A stretch of 64,000 nucleotides of DNA from CAIRDP01 sp037134895 (GCA_037134895.1 JBAXLI010000013.1:1-64000), one strand, 5' to 3'. Counted from the stretch's first letter, positions 43,184 to 52,592 are shown. Made by a program: numbers and translations. The notes: generated by a model not told the origin, from the sequence alone.

Positions 43184-45916
43184 TTATTGAATCTTCTTTG
43201 TGCCGGCACCCTTTACGAATGCCGCATTTCTCCCGACTTCAAGCGCTTTCCCGGGATCCATAATCCCATAAAGCTCTATGATCTTCGCAACTACCCCGGT
43301 CCAGCCTGTCTGGTGGCTGGCCCCAAGCCCTGCTCCATTGTCGCCATGAAAGTACTCATAAAACAAGAGGTAGTCTTTCCAGTGAGGATCAGCCTGGAAC
43401 TTCTCAGTACCGCCATATACCGGTCTGCGGCCATGTTCATCGCGAAGAAAGGTACTTGCAATACGGTTGGCAATCTCCTTACTTACCTCGAAAAGGTTCA
43501 TCAGTTTACCTGAACCTGTTGGGCATTCGATCTTGAAATTGTCTCCATAATAGAGATAGAACTGTTGGAGCGCTCTTATGATCATGGTATTCACCGGCAT
43601 CCATACAGGTCCCCTCCAGTTTGAGTTGCCTCCGAACATGCCGTTATTCGATTCGGCAGGCAGGTAATCGACCCTGTATTCCTGTCCCCCGAAATGGAGG
43701 ACGTAAGGATTCTTTTCATGGAACTTTGAAAGGGAGCGAATACCGTGAGGGCCGAGGAATTCGTTCTCGTCGAGCATCTTTGTAAGAATTCTGCGGAGCC
43801 GTTCAGGGTTTACCAGGGCAATGATCCCCCGTTCCGCCACACCAAAGTGGCCAGGTCCCGTGGGATGGATTGTTTGGAGCAGTTCGGGCATCCTTCGCAA
43901 ACGTTCCCTGAGACGTGCCATTGCCTGGGGTACCTGCTCCCGTTGCGCTTTCTCTATCACGGTTGTAGCGCATAACGGCAGCAGCCCAACCATGGACCGT
44001 ACCTTTAGCCTAGCCGCCCTGCCATCGGGAAGCCTCAGAAGATCATAATAGAAGCCGTCCTCTTCGTCCCACATGCTGTCTTCACCGGGATGGTTCATGG
44101 AGGCTGCAATATAATAGAAATGCTCCATGAATTTTATGACCATGCCCTCGTAGTTGGGATCATGAACTGAAAGTTCCGCTGCAAGTTCTAACATATTCTG
44201 GCTGAAAAGAGCCATCCAGGCTGTTCCATCGGCCTGTTCAAGATGACCACCGGTAGGAAGGGGAGCAGAGCGGTCGAAAACCCCGATGTTATCGAGACCA
44301 AGAAATCCGCCTTCAAACACATTCTTGCCAAAGCGGTCCTTCCGGTTCACCCACCATGTGAAATTCAGCAGAAGTTTATTGAAAGTGGTTTTCAGGAAAT
44401 CCACATCAGTTTCCCCTGTCAATGCCTTTTGTGAGAAATGAAGGAAAAGTGTAGCCCAGGCATGTACGGGAGGATTCACATCACTGAAGTTCCATTCATA
44501 AGCAGGCATCTGCCCGTTTGGGTGAAGGTATAAGCCGCTGAGCATAAGCTGCATCTGGTCCTTGGCAAAATCAGGATCAACGATTGCGATCGGGAGAGTG
44601 TGAAAGGCCAGGTCCCAGGCAGCATACCAGGGGTACTCCCATTTATCAGGCATGGAAATGATGTCCTCGTTAAGCATATGGTACCATTCAAAGTTCCTGC
44701 TTTGACGGAATCCTTTATGCAGGGGGTTGGATTTATGCTCGTCAAGCCAGTTGTCACCATCGAAGAAAAAGAATTGCTTGCTCCATAGCATGCCGGCTAT
44801 GGCCTGCCGCATCACGTTGGCTGCATCTTCACTGACTGAAGGAGGAGTGACGGACTTGTAAAATTCATCGGCTTCACGCAGCCTGTCGGCAAATACTTCA
44901 TCAAATGTTTTACCAAAAGGCCTGGCCTTTTTGCCATCAGCCATTTTAGTTAATCTAAGACGGACCACTGCGGACTTACCTGCGTCGATACTTATGTTAT
45001 AATGCGCAGAGACTTTGGTGCCCTGTTTCTCGGGATTTATTGATTGCTGATTACCCTGTACGATAAAATCATTGATACCGTCCTTCGCATGAGGACTTTC
45101 ATTTTTTGTCCCTAGGAAAAGCCTTTCATGGTTTGTCTCGTTCTCGGTGAAGAGCAGGGGCACATCTCCTTCACAGGAAAAAATGAATTCACCAAGCAAT
45201 TTATGAGCAGCAGAAACAACGCTTGAACCTGCCCCGGCCTTTACCTGTTCCAACTTCGGTTTTACTGAAGCCCTGTTCGATTCATCGATCCAGGACGACC
45301 AGTCATTCCTGAACCAGAGGGTTGGCAGTATATGCAATCCGGCCTCCTCAGGTCCGCGGTTGAATGCAGTGATCTTTACAAGGATGTCTTCCGGTCCGTC
45401 TTTGGCATATTCTACAAAGACGTCGAAATAGCGGTCCTCATTGAAGACCCCGGTGTCGAGTAGTTCATACTCCATCTCCTCCCGGGAACGCTGACCGTTC
45501 GTTTTTACAAGATCTTCATATGGATAGGCTGCCTGAGGGTACTTATATAGGTACTTCATGTAAGAGTGGGTGGGCGTGGAATCAAGATAGAAGTAATACT
45601 CCTTGACATCCTCTCCGTGATTGCCCTGGCTGTTGGTCAGTCCGAAAAGCCTTTCCTTCAGAATGGGATCCTTCCCATTCCAGAGTGCAAGAGCAAAACA
45701 AAGCCGCTGTTTGTCGTCAGATATACCAGCGATCCCGTCTTCTCCCCAACGATATGCTCTTGACCTGGCATGATCATGGGTAAAAAAATTCCAGGCATCT
45801 CCGCCTTCACTATAGTCTTCGCGAACAGTTCCCCATTGGCGTTCGCTTAAATAGGGTCCCCATTTTTTCCACGGGCTTGTATTTTCCCTGGCTTCCTTTA
45901 ATCTGATCTTTTCCAT
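43184..45916 (-). CDS. GH63-type glucosidase
   Basis: A 910-residue protein. The ATG at 45916 (MEKIRLKEAREN) is chosen; the upstream frame to 45991 covers the terminator of the previous gene. The N-terminal beta domain is followed by an (alpha/alpha)6 domain with WEYPWYAAWDLAFHTLPIAI and GQMPAYEWNFSDVNPPVHAWA, the GH63-like substrate region. Bacterial GH63 enzymes act on alpha-glucosides, alpha-mannosides or glucosylglycerate; this long form is typical but its substrate is not set by sequence. It is the first gene of a six-gene operon to the outer-membrane protein at 37658. No signal peptide. Confidence 0.85.
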   Translation of the reverse strand: MEKIRLKEARENTSPWKKWGPYLSERQWGTVREDYSEGGDAWNFFTHDHARSRAYRWGEDGIAGISDDKQRLCFALALWNGKDPILKERLFGLTNSQGNHGEDVKEYYFYLDSTPTHSYMKYLYKYPQAAYPYEDLVKTNGQRSREEMEYELLDTGVFNEDRYFDVFVEYAKDGPEDILVKITAFNRGPEEAGLHILPTLWFRNDWSSWIDESNRASVKPKLEQVKAGAGSSVVSAAHKLLGEFIFSCEGDVPLLFTENETNHERLFLGTKNESPHAKDGINDFIVQGNQQSINPEKQGTKVSAHYNISIDAGKSAVVRLRLTKMADGKKARPFGKTFDEVFADRLREADEFYKSVTPPSVSEDAANVMRQAIAGMLWSKQFFFFDGDNWLDEHKSNPLHKGFRQSRNFEWYHMLNEDIISMPDKWEYPWYAAWDLAFHTLPIAIVDPDFAKDQMQLMLSGLYLHPNGQMPAYEWNFSDVNPPVHAWATLFLHFSQKALTGETDVDFLKTTFNKLLLNFTWWVNRKDRFGKNVFEGGFLGLDNIGVFDRSAPLPTGGHLEQADGTAWMALFSQNMLELAAELSVHDPNYEGMVIKFMEHFYYIAASMNHPGEDSMWDEEDGFYYDLLRLPDGRAARLKVRSMVGLLPLCATTVIEKAQREQVPQAMARLRERLRRMPELLQTIHPTGPGHFGVAERGIIALVNPERLRRILTKMLDENEFLGPHGIRSLSKFHEKNPYVLHFGGQEYRVDYLPAESNNGMFGGNSNWRGPVWMPVNTMIIRALQQFYLYYGDNFKIECPTGSGKLMNLFEVSKEIANRIASTFLRDEHGRRPVYGGTEKFQADPHWKDYLLFYEYFHGDNGAGLGASHQTGWTGVVAKIIELYGIMDPGKALEVGRNAAFVKGAGTKKIQ

Positions 45917-45953
45917 AGTTCTTACGGTTTTCCCTGACAAATACATAAGACAA

Positions 45954-45985
45954 ATAGAAGAGAATGTAAAAACATCCTCTTCTAT
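45954..45985 (-). terminator. Terminator of the PepSY-like gene
   Basis: ATAGAAGAG (45954-45962) pairs with CTCTTCTAT (45977-45985), extended by inner ATGT/ACAT pairs. On the minus strand it lies 38 bases after the stop of the 46023 gene and is followed by a moderate T run (TTTGTCTT). Confidence 0.6.
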
Positions 45986-46022
45986 CTGCAAGGTTTAAAA
46001 AACAATGTGTATAATTGAATAT

Positions 46023-46580
46023 TTACTTTTTCTTGGCAGTATCTGCCTTTTTTGGTTGTTCCTTTTTAACAGCAGCAGTGTCAGTCTTCTGAGGTACAAC
46101 TGCAGGCACGGCAGCGGCCAATTTCATCTGGAACTTCCCTTCTTTATCAAACAGAAGTGATTGGGCATCATTACCTTTTATGATTTTAACTTCATATGCT
46201 TCATCGTAGGCATAGGCCTCCGTAAGCTTATACTCCATCTTTTTAATATATTTCGAAATGTCATTATCAACATCCTTGACAGCCATAGTGGTTCTGATCT
46301 GCACCGGATTTTTTGCCTTATCAGCTTCTGTTTCCGATTTCAGAAACTTCCCCTTCTGATCAAAGATAAACCATTCTGAAGCATTACCCTTCTGAGCTTT
46401 CATTTCAAAGAAAGGCAGATGCTTGTATGCTTCCACTGCTTTGTATCCATCAAAATTTTTCTTAATGTATTTCTCAATCTTTGAGTCTAGGTCCTTTAAA
46501 TTCATGGTTACTTTTTCCTGAGCCTGGATAAGCCCGGTTAACAGAATACCCAAAACGAATAATGTAAATGCTTTTTTCAT
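46023..46580 (-). CDS. Secreted PepSY-like protein with two repeats
   Basis: A 185-residue protein with a signal peptide (cleavage after LIQAQ). Two PepSY-like (beta-lactamase-inhibitor-like) repeats follow, about residues 27-90 and 98-155, each with DLDSKIEKYIKKNF or DVDNDISKYIKKM and a closing FDQKGKF or FDKEGKF. The C-terminus is an Ala/Lys/Pro-rich tail. Such proteins are periplasmic and may bind peptides or metals; function is unknown. It is expressed from regulon site 7. Confidence 0.78.
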   Translation of the reverse strand: MKKAFTLFVLGILLTGLIQAQEKVTMNLKDLDSKIEKYIKKNFDGYKAVEAYKHLPFFEMKAQKGNASEWFIFDQKGKFLKSETEADKAKNPVQIRTTMAVKDVDNDISKYIKKMEYKLTEAYAYDEAYEVKIIKGNDAQSLLFDKEGKFQMKLAAAVPAVVPQKTDTAAVKKEQPKKADTAKKK

Positions 46581-46926
46581 AATTTTTGTATTTAAGGTTT
46601 AGTTTATTGTAAAGTTCCAAAAAATCAAGTTCCATTCAGCATACCTGGTAAAATATTTCCTTAGACTCAAAGGATCATAAACCGAAGAGGACGAGAAAAT
46701 GAAAAATATTCAAGTCAAAGGTATTCCCGCATTGAAGCAGGCACAATACTGATAAATGAGTATTTTTAAAGAACTTTTGTCATATGGCAATATCAAAAAA
46801 AATTCATATACTACAGATAATTAAGACGGTACGGATTACAAATTATTCCTTAAGTTCATTGAGACCTATACCCCGCCCAGATTCAATGGAACAAATTTTT
46901 AATTACATTTACATATAATTTGCAAA
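46581..46926. other. Intergenic region with regulon site and promoters
   Basis: No gene was seen in these 346 bases. It holds regulon site 7 for the minus-strand gene and a plus-strand -7-like TACATTTA at 46904-46911 before the DUF2254 gene at 46927. Confidence 0.6.
46716..46763 (-). promoter_or_regulatory. Regulon site 7: 18-bp dyad plus -7 box
   Basis: On the minus strand ATACTCA-TTTA-TCAGTAT (46763-46746) is a perfect copy of the dyad, and a perfect -7 box TACCTTTG (46723-46716) lies exactly 22 bases on. It would drive the PepSY-like gene at 46580, after a leader of about 130 bases. Confidence 0.7.
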
Positions 46927-48210
46927 ATGACCTGGCTTCAGCGATATCGTATTCTAAATTATTTCAGGAATTCAATCTGGATTCTTCCTTCCCTTGGAAT
47001 GCTGGTTGCGATGGCAACAGTTCGCATTCTTAACGGAATTGAAGTGGAAATGGGATGGATAGCTGAATTCGATCCATCAACCTCCATGACAGTAATGGGT
47101 ACCCTTGCGGCATCCATGTTCACACTCATTGTATTTGTTTGTTCCGCTTTGCTGATATCGGTGCAATTAGCCAGCGCTTCTCTCACACCCCGCTTCATCA
47201 GCCTGGTGTTCCGTAACCCTTCCATCAAACTTTCTTTGACCTTATTTGTTTTTACATTCACTCTCACATTGGCTGCTTTGCTGAGAATTAAAAGCACCGT
47301 TCCTATGCTTACTGCATATGTTGCTTGTTACAGTTGTGTTCTGAGCCTGGGGGTTTTTATTTATCTGGTAGATGAGGTTGGAAGAGCCCTCCGTCCAAGC
47401 GGGGCTTTGACCCTGGTAGCAAGGATGGGCCGTGATGTTATAAAAAATGTTTATCCACGACTCCTTTCCAATTTATCCGGAGCTGCACTTCAGCCTCTGC
47501 AAATCTTTGACAAGGGACCAAGGGCCACCATTCTGAATCCAAGGGAAGGGGTCATACTGGCTTTTGATATTAAAGGACTTGTTTCCTTAGCTCAAACCAA
47601 CGACTGTGTAATTGAGATGGTACCCCAGGTAGGTGATTTCGTTGCGGCCGACCAACCCCTGTTCAGGATTTACGGAGAAGGTGAAATGCCGGCCTCCAAA
47701 TCACTTTACCAATCGGTTGCTGTAGGGCCCGAGCGAACCTTACAGCAAGACCCCGGCTTTGCGTTCCGCATTATCGTCGATATTGCATCAAAGGGACTCT
47801 CGCCGGCAATCAACGACCCGACTACCGCTGTGCAGGCCATTGACCAGATTCAATACCTGCTTCGCCACCTGGGCGGCCGTCGTCTGGATGAGGGATTGAG
47901 AATGGATGCAAAAGGCTCATTAAGACTTGTTTACCAGACCCCCGATTGGGAAGATTTCGTTGGGCTGGCAGTAACCGAAGTACGTCATTTCGGAGGGACA
48001 AGCATACAGATCGCACGACGATTAAGGGCAATGCTTGAATCACTTATTATGACGTTAACCGAAAAAAGAGCTGCTGTTCTTCAACTGGAATTAAGCCTGC
48101 TGACGAGATCCGCAAGACGTTTTTTCCCTGACACCGAAGATCAGGAAATGGCTGATGTTAGTGATTTACAGGGGGTGGGTAGCAAAAAGTCTTTTAAACA
48201 CAAAACATAG
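46927..48210 (+). CDS. DUF2254 membrane protein
   Basis: A 427-residue protein with four predicted helices in the first 150 residues (including MLVAMATVRILNG and FTLIVFVCSALLISVQLAS), then a large soluble domain. The block GFAFRIIVDIASKGLSPAINDPTTAVQAIDQIQYLLRHLG is diagnostic for DUF2254, a family of predicted membrane proteins without a known role. It stands before the BamA-like gene but seems to have its own promoter. Confidence 0.88.
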   Translation: MTWLQRYRILNYFRNSIWILPSLGMLVAMATVRILNGIEVEMGWIAEFDPSTSMTVMGTLAASMFTLIVFVCSALLISVQLASASLTPRFISLVFRNPSIKLSLTLFVFTFTLTLAALLRIKSTVPMLTAYVACYSCVLSLGVFIYLVDEVGRALRPSGALTLVARMGRDVIKNVYPRLLSNLSGAALQPLQIFDKGPRATILNPREGVILAFDIKGLVSLAQTNDCVIEMVPQVGDFVAADQPLFRIYGEGEMPASKSLYQSVAVGPERTLQQDPGFAFRIIVDIASKGLSPAINDPTTAVQAIDQIQYLLRHLGGRRLDEGLRMDAKGSLRLVYQTPDWEDFVGLAVTEVRHFGGTSIQIARRLRAMLESLIMTLTEKRAAVLQLELSLLTRSARRFFPDTEDQEMADVSDLQGVGSKKSFKHKT

Positions 48211-48247
48211 ACAGGTTTCCCGAGATAAAATAATTTCCGGATATTAT

Positions 48248-48255
48248 TATTTTTG
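48248..48255 (+). promoter_or_regulatory. -7 box for the BamA-like gene
   Basis: TATTTTTG fits the Bacteroidota -7 consensus TAnnTTTG and lies 37 bases before the ATG at 48293. No convincing -33 element or regulatory dyad was found nearby. Confidence 0.45.
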
Positions 48256-48292
48256 ACTCCTTTAAGTTGTTCACTTTACACAGTCAGAAGAG

Positions 48293-49624
48293 ATGAAAGA
48301 AACTACAACTAAAGTTTTCAAAGTGGCATCATCTGCCTTCTGTAATTTTGTACTGACGATTACATTCCTTTTAACAACCTTCCCGATATCCGCCCAGAAA
48401 AGCGAAAAAACATTTAAACAGGACGATGTTTTCAGCATTTTTGTTAAAAAAGCGAATCGGGCAAAACGCGACAGCATTACGTTTCTGCCTCCTGTAATCA
48501 AGAAGCCATATTTTGCCACAACTCCGTTCATTGGCTACAATCCTGCCTATGGAATGCTGATCGGCGTGGGAACAACCATGGCAATTCACCTGGGTGATTT
48601 CAGCACGACGCCAGTCTCTTCAGTATGCGCTGCCATTAACCTTACTACTGCCGAGCAAACAATAATTACAGTCCGAAGCAACATAATTACCGAGGATTCA
48701 AAATTTATTTTACGCGGTGACTGGAGATACCTGATTTTTTCACAGCCTACTTACGGGCTGGGAACGGGCATCAAAATGCATACAAACCGTGGGATAATTT
48801 TTAATGACGGCGGACAAACTGCCTCACTGCCTCCTGATGCCCAACCTCTTAATTATGAATACATCAGGCTTTATGAAACATTTTTTATCAGGTTTGCAAA
48901 GAACTGGTATTTTGGAATAGGATACTGCCTGGATGATTTTTGGAATATCGTGGATCACAACCTGCACCTTGACAGTGTCCCCCCTCAACTCACAAGTCAC
49001 TACCAATACAGCATTGATAACGGTTTTGATGCGACAAGCTATGTCATGTCAGGACTCAGTTTTGAAGTTTTGCTGGATAGCAGGGACAATACCATCCGCC
49101 CCACAAAAGGATACATGGCAAACATCGCTGTAAGGCCTAATTTCACATTCCTGGGAAGCTCAAAGAGCAGCTGGATGCTGAATACAGAATTCAGAACCTA
49201 TATCAGTTTTTCAAAACGTCGTCCTGATCATCTTATCGGGTTCTGGTACCTTGGCCAGTTCAATCAGAAAGGAGCAGTTCCTTACCTGGGATTGCCTGCT
49301 CTTTGCTGGGATATGTATAACCGGGCGGGAAGAGGGTACATCCAGGGTAGTATCAGGGGTGTGAATTTCGTTTATGGTGAGACAGAATACAGGTTTCCTA
49401 TCAGTCCGTATTCAGGAATTTTAAGCGGGGTCGTATTTGTGAATGCGACTACAGCCAGCTCTGGTGACGATACCCGGAAACTTTTTCAGTATTTTGATCC
49501 GGCTGCCGGATTTGGATTACGTATCATGTTCAGCAGGAAGACCCTGTCAAACCTGTGTGTTGACTTTGGTTTTGGGGCGGATGGCACCAAGGGGATATTC
49601 TTCAATCTCAACGAGACTTTCTGA
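48293..49624 (+). CDS. BamA/TamA-family outer-membrane protein
   Basis: A 443-residue protein with a signal peptide (cleavage after ISAQ). It has no clear POTRA domain; a 16-strand-type Omp85 barrel follows, with FEVLLDSRDNTIRPTKGYMANIAVRP (the SRDNxxxPxxG motif of the surface-antigen family) and the GYIQGSIRGVNFVYGETEYRFPI segment near the end. Similar in type to the 15696 gene but not closely alike. The passenger or lipid target is unknown. Confidence 0.85.
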   Translation: MKETTTKVFKVASSAFCNFVLTITFLLTTFPISAQKSEKTFKQDDVFSIFVKKANRAKRDSITFLPPVIKKPYFATTPFIGYNPAYGMLIGVGTTMAIHLGDFSTTPVSSVCAAINLTTAEQTIITVRSNIITEDSKFILRGDWRYLIFSQPTYGLGTGIKMHTNRGIIFNDGGQTASLPPDAQPLNYEYIRLYETFFIRFAKNWYFGIGYCLDDFWNIVDHNLHLDSVPPQLTSHYQYSIDNGFDATSYVMSGLSFEVLLDSRDNTIRPTKGYMANIAVRPNFTFLGSSKSSWMLNTEFRTYISFSKRRPDHLIGFWYLGQFNQKGAVPYLGLPALCWDMYNRAGRGYIQGSIRGVNFVYGETEYRFPISPYSGILSGVVFVNATTASSGDDTRKLFQYFDPAAGFGLRIMFSRKTLSNLCVDFGFGADGTKGIFFNLNETF

Positions 49625-49650
49625 TTGTGCCGAACCAGCGATACTGATGC

Positions 49651-51348
49651 TTATTCGTTATCGGTTATTTCATTCAAAGAAGCCCTCACCAGCTCATCCA
49701 GTGAATCTTTCCTGCTGATATGTCCGAATAGCACTTCCACATCTTCGGCACGAAGCATATCACGCACCTGGGCATGGGCCTCGGCAAGCCTCAAAACAAC
49801 ACCCATATTCCTTAAATCCTGGTAAAGGCGCATAATTATTTTCGCCCCTTCCCTGTCAACATAGGGCGAAGTGCTCATATCCCAGATCACAGTTTTAAGC
49901 GATCCGTCAAGGCTCTGGATCCTGGCCATGATCAACTTCCTGAGGTTTTCGGCGTTAAAATAGAGCACCGAAGACTCTACCCTGAATAAAAGCATGCCAG
50001 GGATCTCCTGGTTATCGGGATGCCTGACCATATCTGAATATCTGTTTGTACCTGGGATTCGGCCAAGAAACGCGACATACGGGCTTGAGACTGATTTAAT
50101 AAGTAAAACCAAGGTCATTACTGCAGCAATCAATACTCCTTCGAGTATTCCGAAAACGATAACCCCTGTAAAGGCGACTATAGCAATAAGGAAATCGAGA
50201 CGGTGGAATTTCCAGAGATGAACGAATTCTTTTACATCGACCAGGCCCCTGATGGCAACGAGAACAACAGAAGCCAGGATGACATTCGGAAGATTCTTCA
50301 GTAACCCGGTTAAAAACAGCAGGCAAAATGCGATGGTGACTGATGCCAGGACCAATGCCAGAGGTGTTTTTGCACCTGCTTTTTCGTTGACTGCCGATTG
50401 TGACAGACCTCCGCTCACAGGGTAACCCTGTCCGAGGGCAGTAGCCAGGTTCGCCGCGCCAAGGGCAAGCAGTTCCTGTCGTGCATCGATGTCATACCCG
50501 TTTTTTCGCGCAATCGCCCGGGCTGCAGAAACTGATTCAATATAGGCCAGGAGAAAACAGGCAAACGCAAGAGGAATTATCCCTTTAACATCGCCTATGT
50601 GTAAAGTTGGCAGCCGAAACTGTGGCAGTCCACTGGGAATTATCCCTACCGTTTTAAAACCTTCTTCTCCCAGTGATGTAAGAGAAACAAGAATTATTGA
50701 TATGATTACAACGATTATAGCTACAGGTCTTCCCGGCAGGGCTTTCTCCCCTGCGATCAGCACAGCAATTGCTGAGATCCCGAATATTAAAACAGCAAGG
50801 TTGGTTTGCGGCAACTGGGAGATAACAGCAATGATCCTCTCAAAAAAATTCTCTCCACCTCCGGGGACTCCGAAGAGCTTTGGTAGCTGGGTGAGTCCAA
50901 TAGCCACTGCAGCCCCTGCCTTAAACCCAAGTAAAACCGTCTCACTGATAAAATTAATAATACCGCTCAGCCTGAGCAAATAGGCAAGAAAACTCATAAA
51001 AGCAAATACGATTGCAGTAAGTGAGGCTATTTCGGCCCAGCGCTGGGGATCTCCGTTGGCCATTCCTGCGATTGTTGTCCCAATCAGAAGGGAAATAGCA
51101 GAAGTGGGGCCAATGGCAAGCTGCCTTCCACTTCCAAGCATGGCGTAAAACAGTCCGCCGAGGAGATAACCATATATACCATACTGCGGGGGCAAACCGG
51201 CAAGCATTGCATAAGCGAGTGAAACCGGGATAGCATAAGCGGCAAGTGTGACCCCGGCGATTGAATCGCTTGCGAAAGTCTTCAAAGTATACCCTTTCAG
51301 CCATTCAGCTGCAGGAAAAAGACTTTTTAACCTGAACTTTGAATTCAT
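49651..51348 (-). CDS. SulP-family anion transporter with STAS domain, second copy
   Basis: A second SulP transporter, 565 residues from the ATG at 51348 (MNSKFRLKSLF); an ATG at 51375 is possible. It shows DSIAGVTLAAYAIPVSLAYAMLAGLPPQYGIYG, about eleven to fourteen helices and a C-terminal STAS domain (TVIWDMSTSPYVDREGAKIIMRL). The two SulP proteins are not close paralogues. The gene follows the SDR gene closely, so they probably share a transcript; no sulfur gene is adjacent, and bicarbonate or another anion is equally possible. Confidence 0.9.
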   Translation of the reverse strand: MNSKFRLKSLFPAAEWLKGYTLKTFASDSIAGVTLAAYAIPVSLAYAMLAGLPPQYGIYGYLLGGLFYAMLGSGRQLAIGPTSAISLLIGTTIAGMANGDPQRWAEIASLTAIVFAFMSFLAYLLRLSGIINFISETVLLGFKAGAAVAIGLTQLPKLFGVPGGGENFFERIIAVISQLPQTNLAVLIFGISAIAVLIAGEKALPGRPVAIIVVIISIILVSLTSLGEEGFKTVGIIPSGLPQFRLPTLHIGDVKGIIPLAFACFLLAYIESVSAARAIARKNGYDIDARQELLALGAANLATALGQGYPVSGGLSQSAVNEKAGAKTPLALVLASVTIAFCLLFLTGLLKNLPNVILASVVLVAIRGLVDVKEFVHLWKFHRLDFLIAIVAFTGVIVFGILEGVLIAAVMTLVLLIKSVSSPYVAFLGRIPGTNRYSDMVRHPDNQEIPGMLLFRVESSVLYFNAENLRKLIMARIQSLDGSLKTVIWDMSTSPYVDREGAKIIMRLYQDLRNMGVVLRLAEAHAQVRDMLRAEDVEVLFGHISRKDSLDELVRASLNEITDNE

Positions 51349-51390
51349 ATCACAAACAAATTTGTGAATACCCATGCTTTATCTGAACCG

Positions 51391-52389
51391 CTACAGTCCT
51401 TGAAACTGAGGGTCGATCTTTTTACACAGATTCAGTGATTCATTCCACAATTTTTCACCTTCAGCCTCATCATAAACCTTCTTATCCATCTGCTTGAGTT
51501 TGAACATATGCAGGTATTCGGCCGTTTTCCCTTCATAATCAGGTGAAATGCTCATATAGATCACAGGAAGGGCAGCCTTGCCGGGTGATCTGAAGATCAG
51601 GCTGAATATCAGGTTGAGCACCATACGTAAGGCAAATGGAGCTGCACGGGTGATATTGGAATGTACAGGACCCGGACAGATCACGTTCACTCCTACCCTC
51701 ACCTTATCTTTGTTTATCCTTCTCGACAGTTCCACAGCATAGGTATTCAGAACCAGTTTAAAATAGCTGTAATTCTCAATCCCTTTGGATACGCCATAAT
51801 CGTAATAGCGCCCAAATTCACTATAGTCAATAGCTGAACTTCCCTGGTGAGAATCTGAAGAGATAAATATTATCCGGGGAAGAAAAACTGAGGCTTTTTC
51901 AAAAGGTATAACCCCTTTTTTAAGCATCGCATTTGTAAGGATCACATTCGAGAGATAATTTACCTGGAACATTTCTTCCTGACCCGATTCCATCTTCCTG
52001 GGTTTGGGAAGAGCAACTCCTGCATTCAGAACAGTCGCATCGGGTCTTATACCTTCATTCGAAAGTGCGTCAACAAAATCATGAATGCTGCTAATCCTTG
52101 TCATATCAATGTATCTCAGCTCAACCTTATCGGAACCGCTGAGCCGGCGAACACGTTCGAGGGCTTCATTACTCCTGTTGCGGTTGGCCATTATAACCCT
52201 CGCACCCCTCCTGGCAAATTCAACGGCCAGGGCAAACCCCAGACCCGAATTGGCTCCTGTGACAATACATGTTTTGTTTTCAAAACGATCGGCAGAGCTA
52301 AAGCGTGAAGCCCTTTCCTGCTTCCTGAAAAGATCGAGAAAGCCGGCAAGGGAAGCAATTACCGGGTTATCAAAACGTCCATGCGACAT
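51391..52389 (-). CDS. Short-chain dehydrogenase/reductase, retinol-dehydrogenase-like
   Basis: A 332-residue oxidoreductase. The dinucleotide motif is TGANSGLGFA near residue 44, the structural NAG lies in VLNAGVALP, the catalytic Ser is in IIFISSDSHQG and the YxxxK pair is YSYFK in GIENYSYFKLVL. It resembles retinol dehydrogenase/WW-domain oxidoreductase types; substrate unknown. A perfect -7 box TACTTTTG lies upstream at 52434-52427 on the minus strand. Confidence 0.88.
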   Translation of the reverse strand: MSHGRFDNPVIASLAGFLDLFRKQERASRFSSADRFENKTCIVTGANSGLGFALAVEFARRGARVIMANRNRSNEALERVRRLSGSDKVELRYIDMTRISSIHDFVDALSNEGIRPDATVLNAGVALPKPRKMESGQEEMFQVNYLSNVILTNAMLKKGVIPFEKASVFLPRIIFISSDSHQGSSAIDYSEFGRYYDYGVSKGIENYSYFKLVLNTYAVELSRRINKDKVRVGVNVICPGPVHSNITRAAPFALRMVLNLIFSLIFRSPGKAALPVIYMSISPDYEGKTAEYLHMFKLKQMDKKVYDEAEGEKLWNESLNLCKKIDPQFQGL

Positions 52390-52456
52390 AGTGAAAATAG
52401 TTTTATCAGTTAGTGAAGACCGAACGCAAAAGTAGGCATTCTTGCAAATTAAATTG

Positions 52457-52464
52457 TATTTTTG
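52457..52464 (+). promoter_or_regulatory. -7 box for the small membrane peptide gene
   Basis: TATTTTTG matches TAnnTTTG and lies 44 bases upstream of the ATG at 52509. A divergent -7 box TACTTTTG (52434-52427) for the SDR gene lies close by, so the region is a two-way promoter. Confidence 0.5.
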
Positions 52465-52508
52465 GAATCACTTGATTACACAGGAAGTAAAATCAAAAAA
52501 ACAAACGT

Positions 52509-52592
52509 ATGTTCGAAAAACTCAACAAACACAAATGGTGGATCATTATTCCCATAGGAATTGCAATAATTCTTTATATCGTTTTTACATGA
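52509..52592 (+). CDS. 27-residue membrane peptide
   Basis: An intergenic open frame with ATG at 52509 and TGA at 52590-52592. The peptide has a charged N-terminus (MFEKLNKHKWW) and one hydrophobic helix (IIIPIGIAIILYIVFT), the usual shape of small bacterial single-pass proteins. A consensus -7 box sits upstream at 52457 and 80 bases separate it from the histidine kinase gene. Function unknown; conservation would test whether it is a real gene. Confidence 0.55.
   Translation: MFEKLNKHKWWIIIPIGIAIILYIVFT

Noticed and set aside
46699..46752. Short plus-strand frame of 17 codons
   Set aside because: It lies across regulon site 7 and its -7 box, has no ribosome site and no hydrophobic or conserved pattern.
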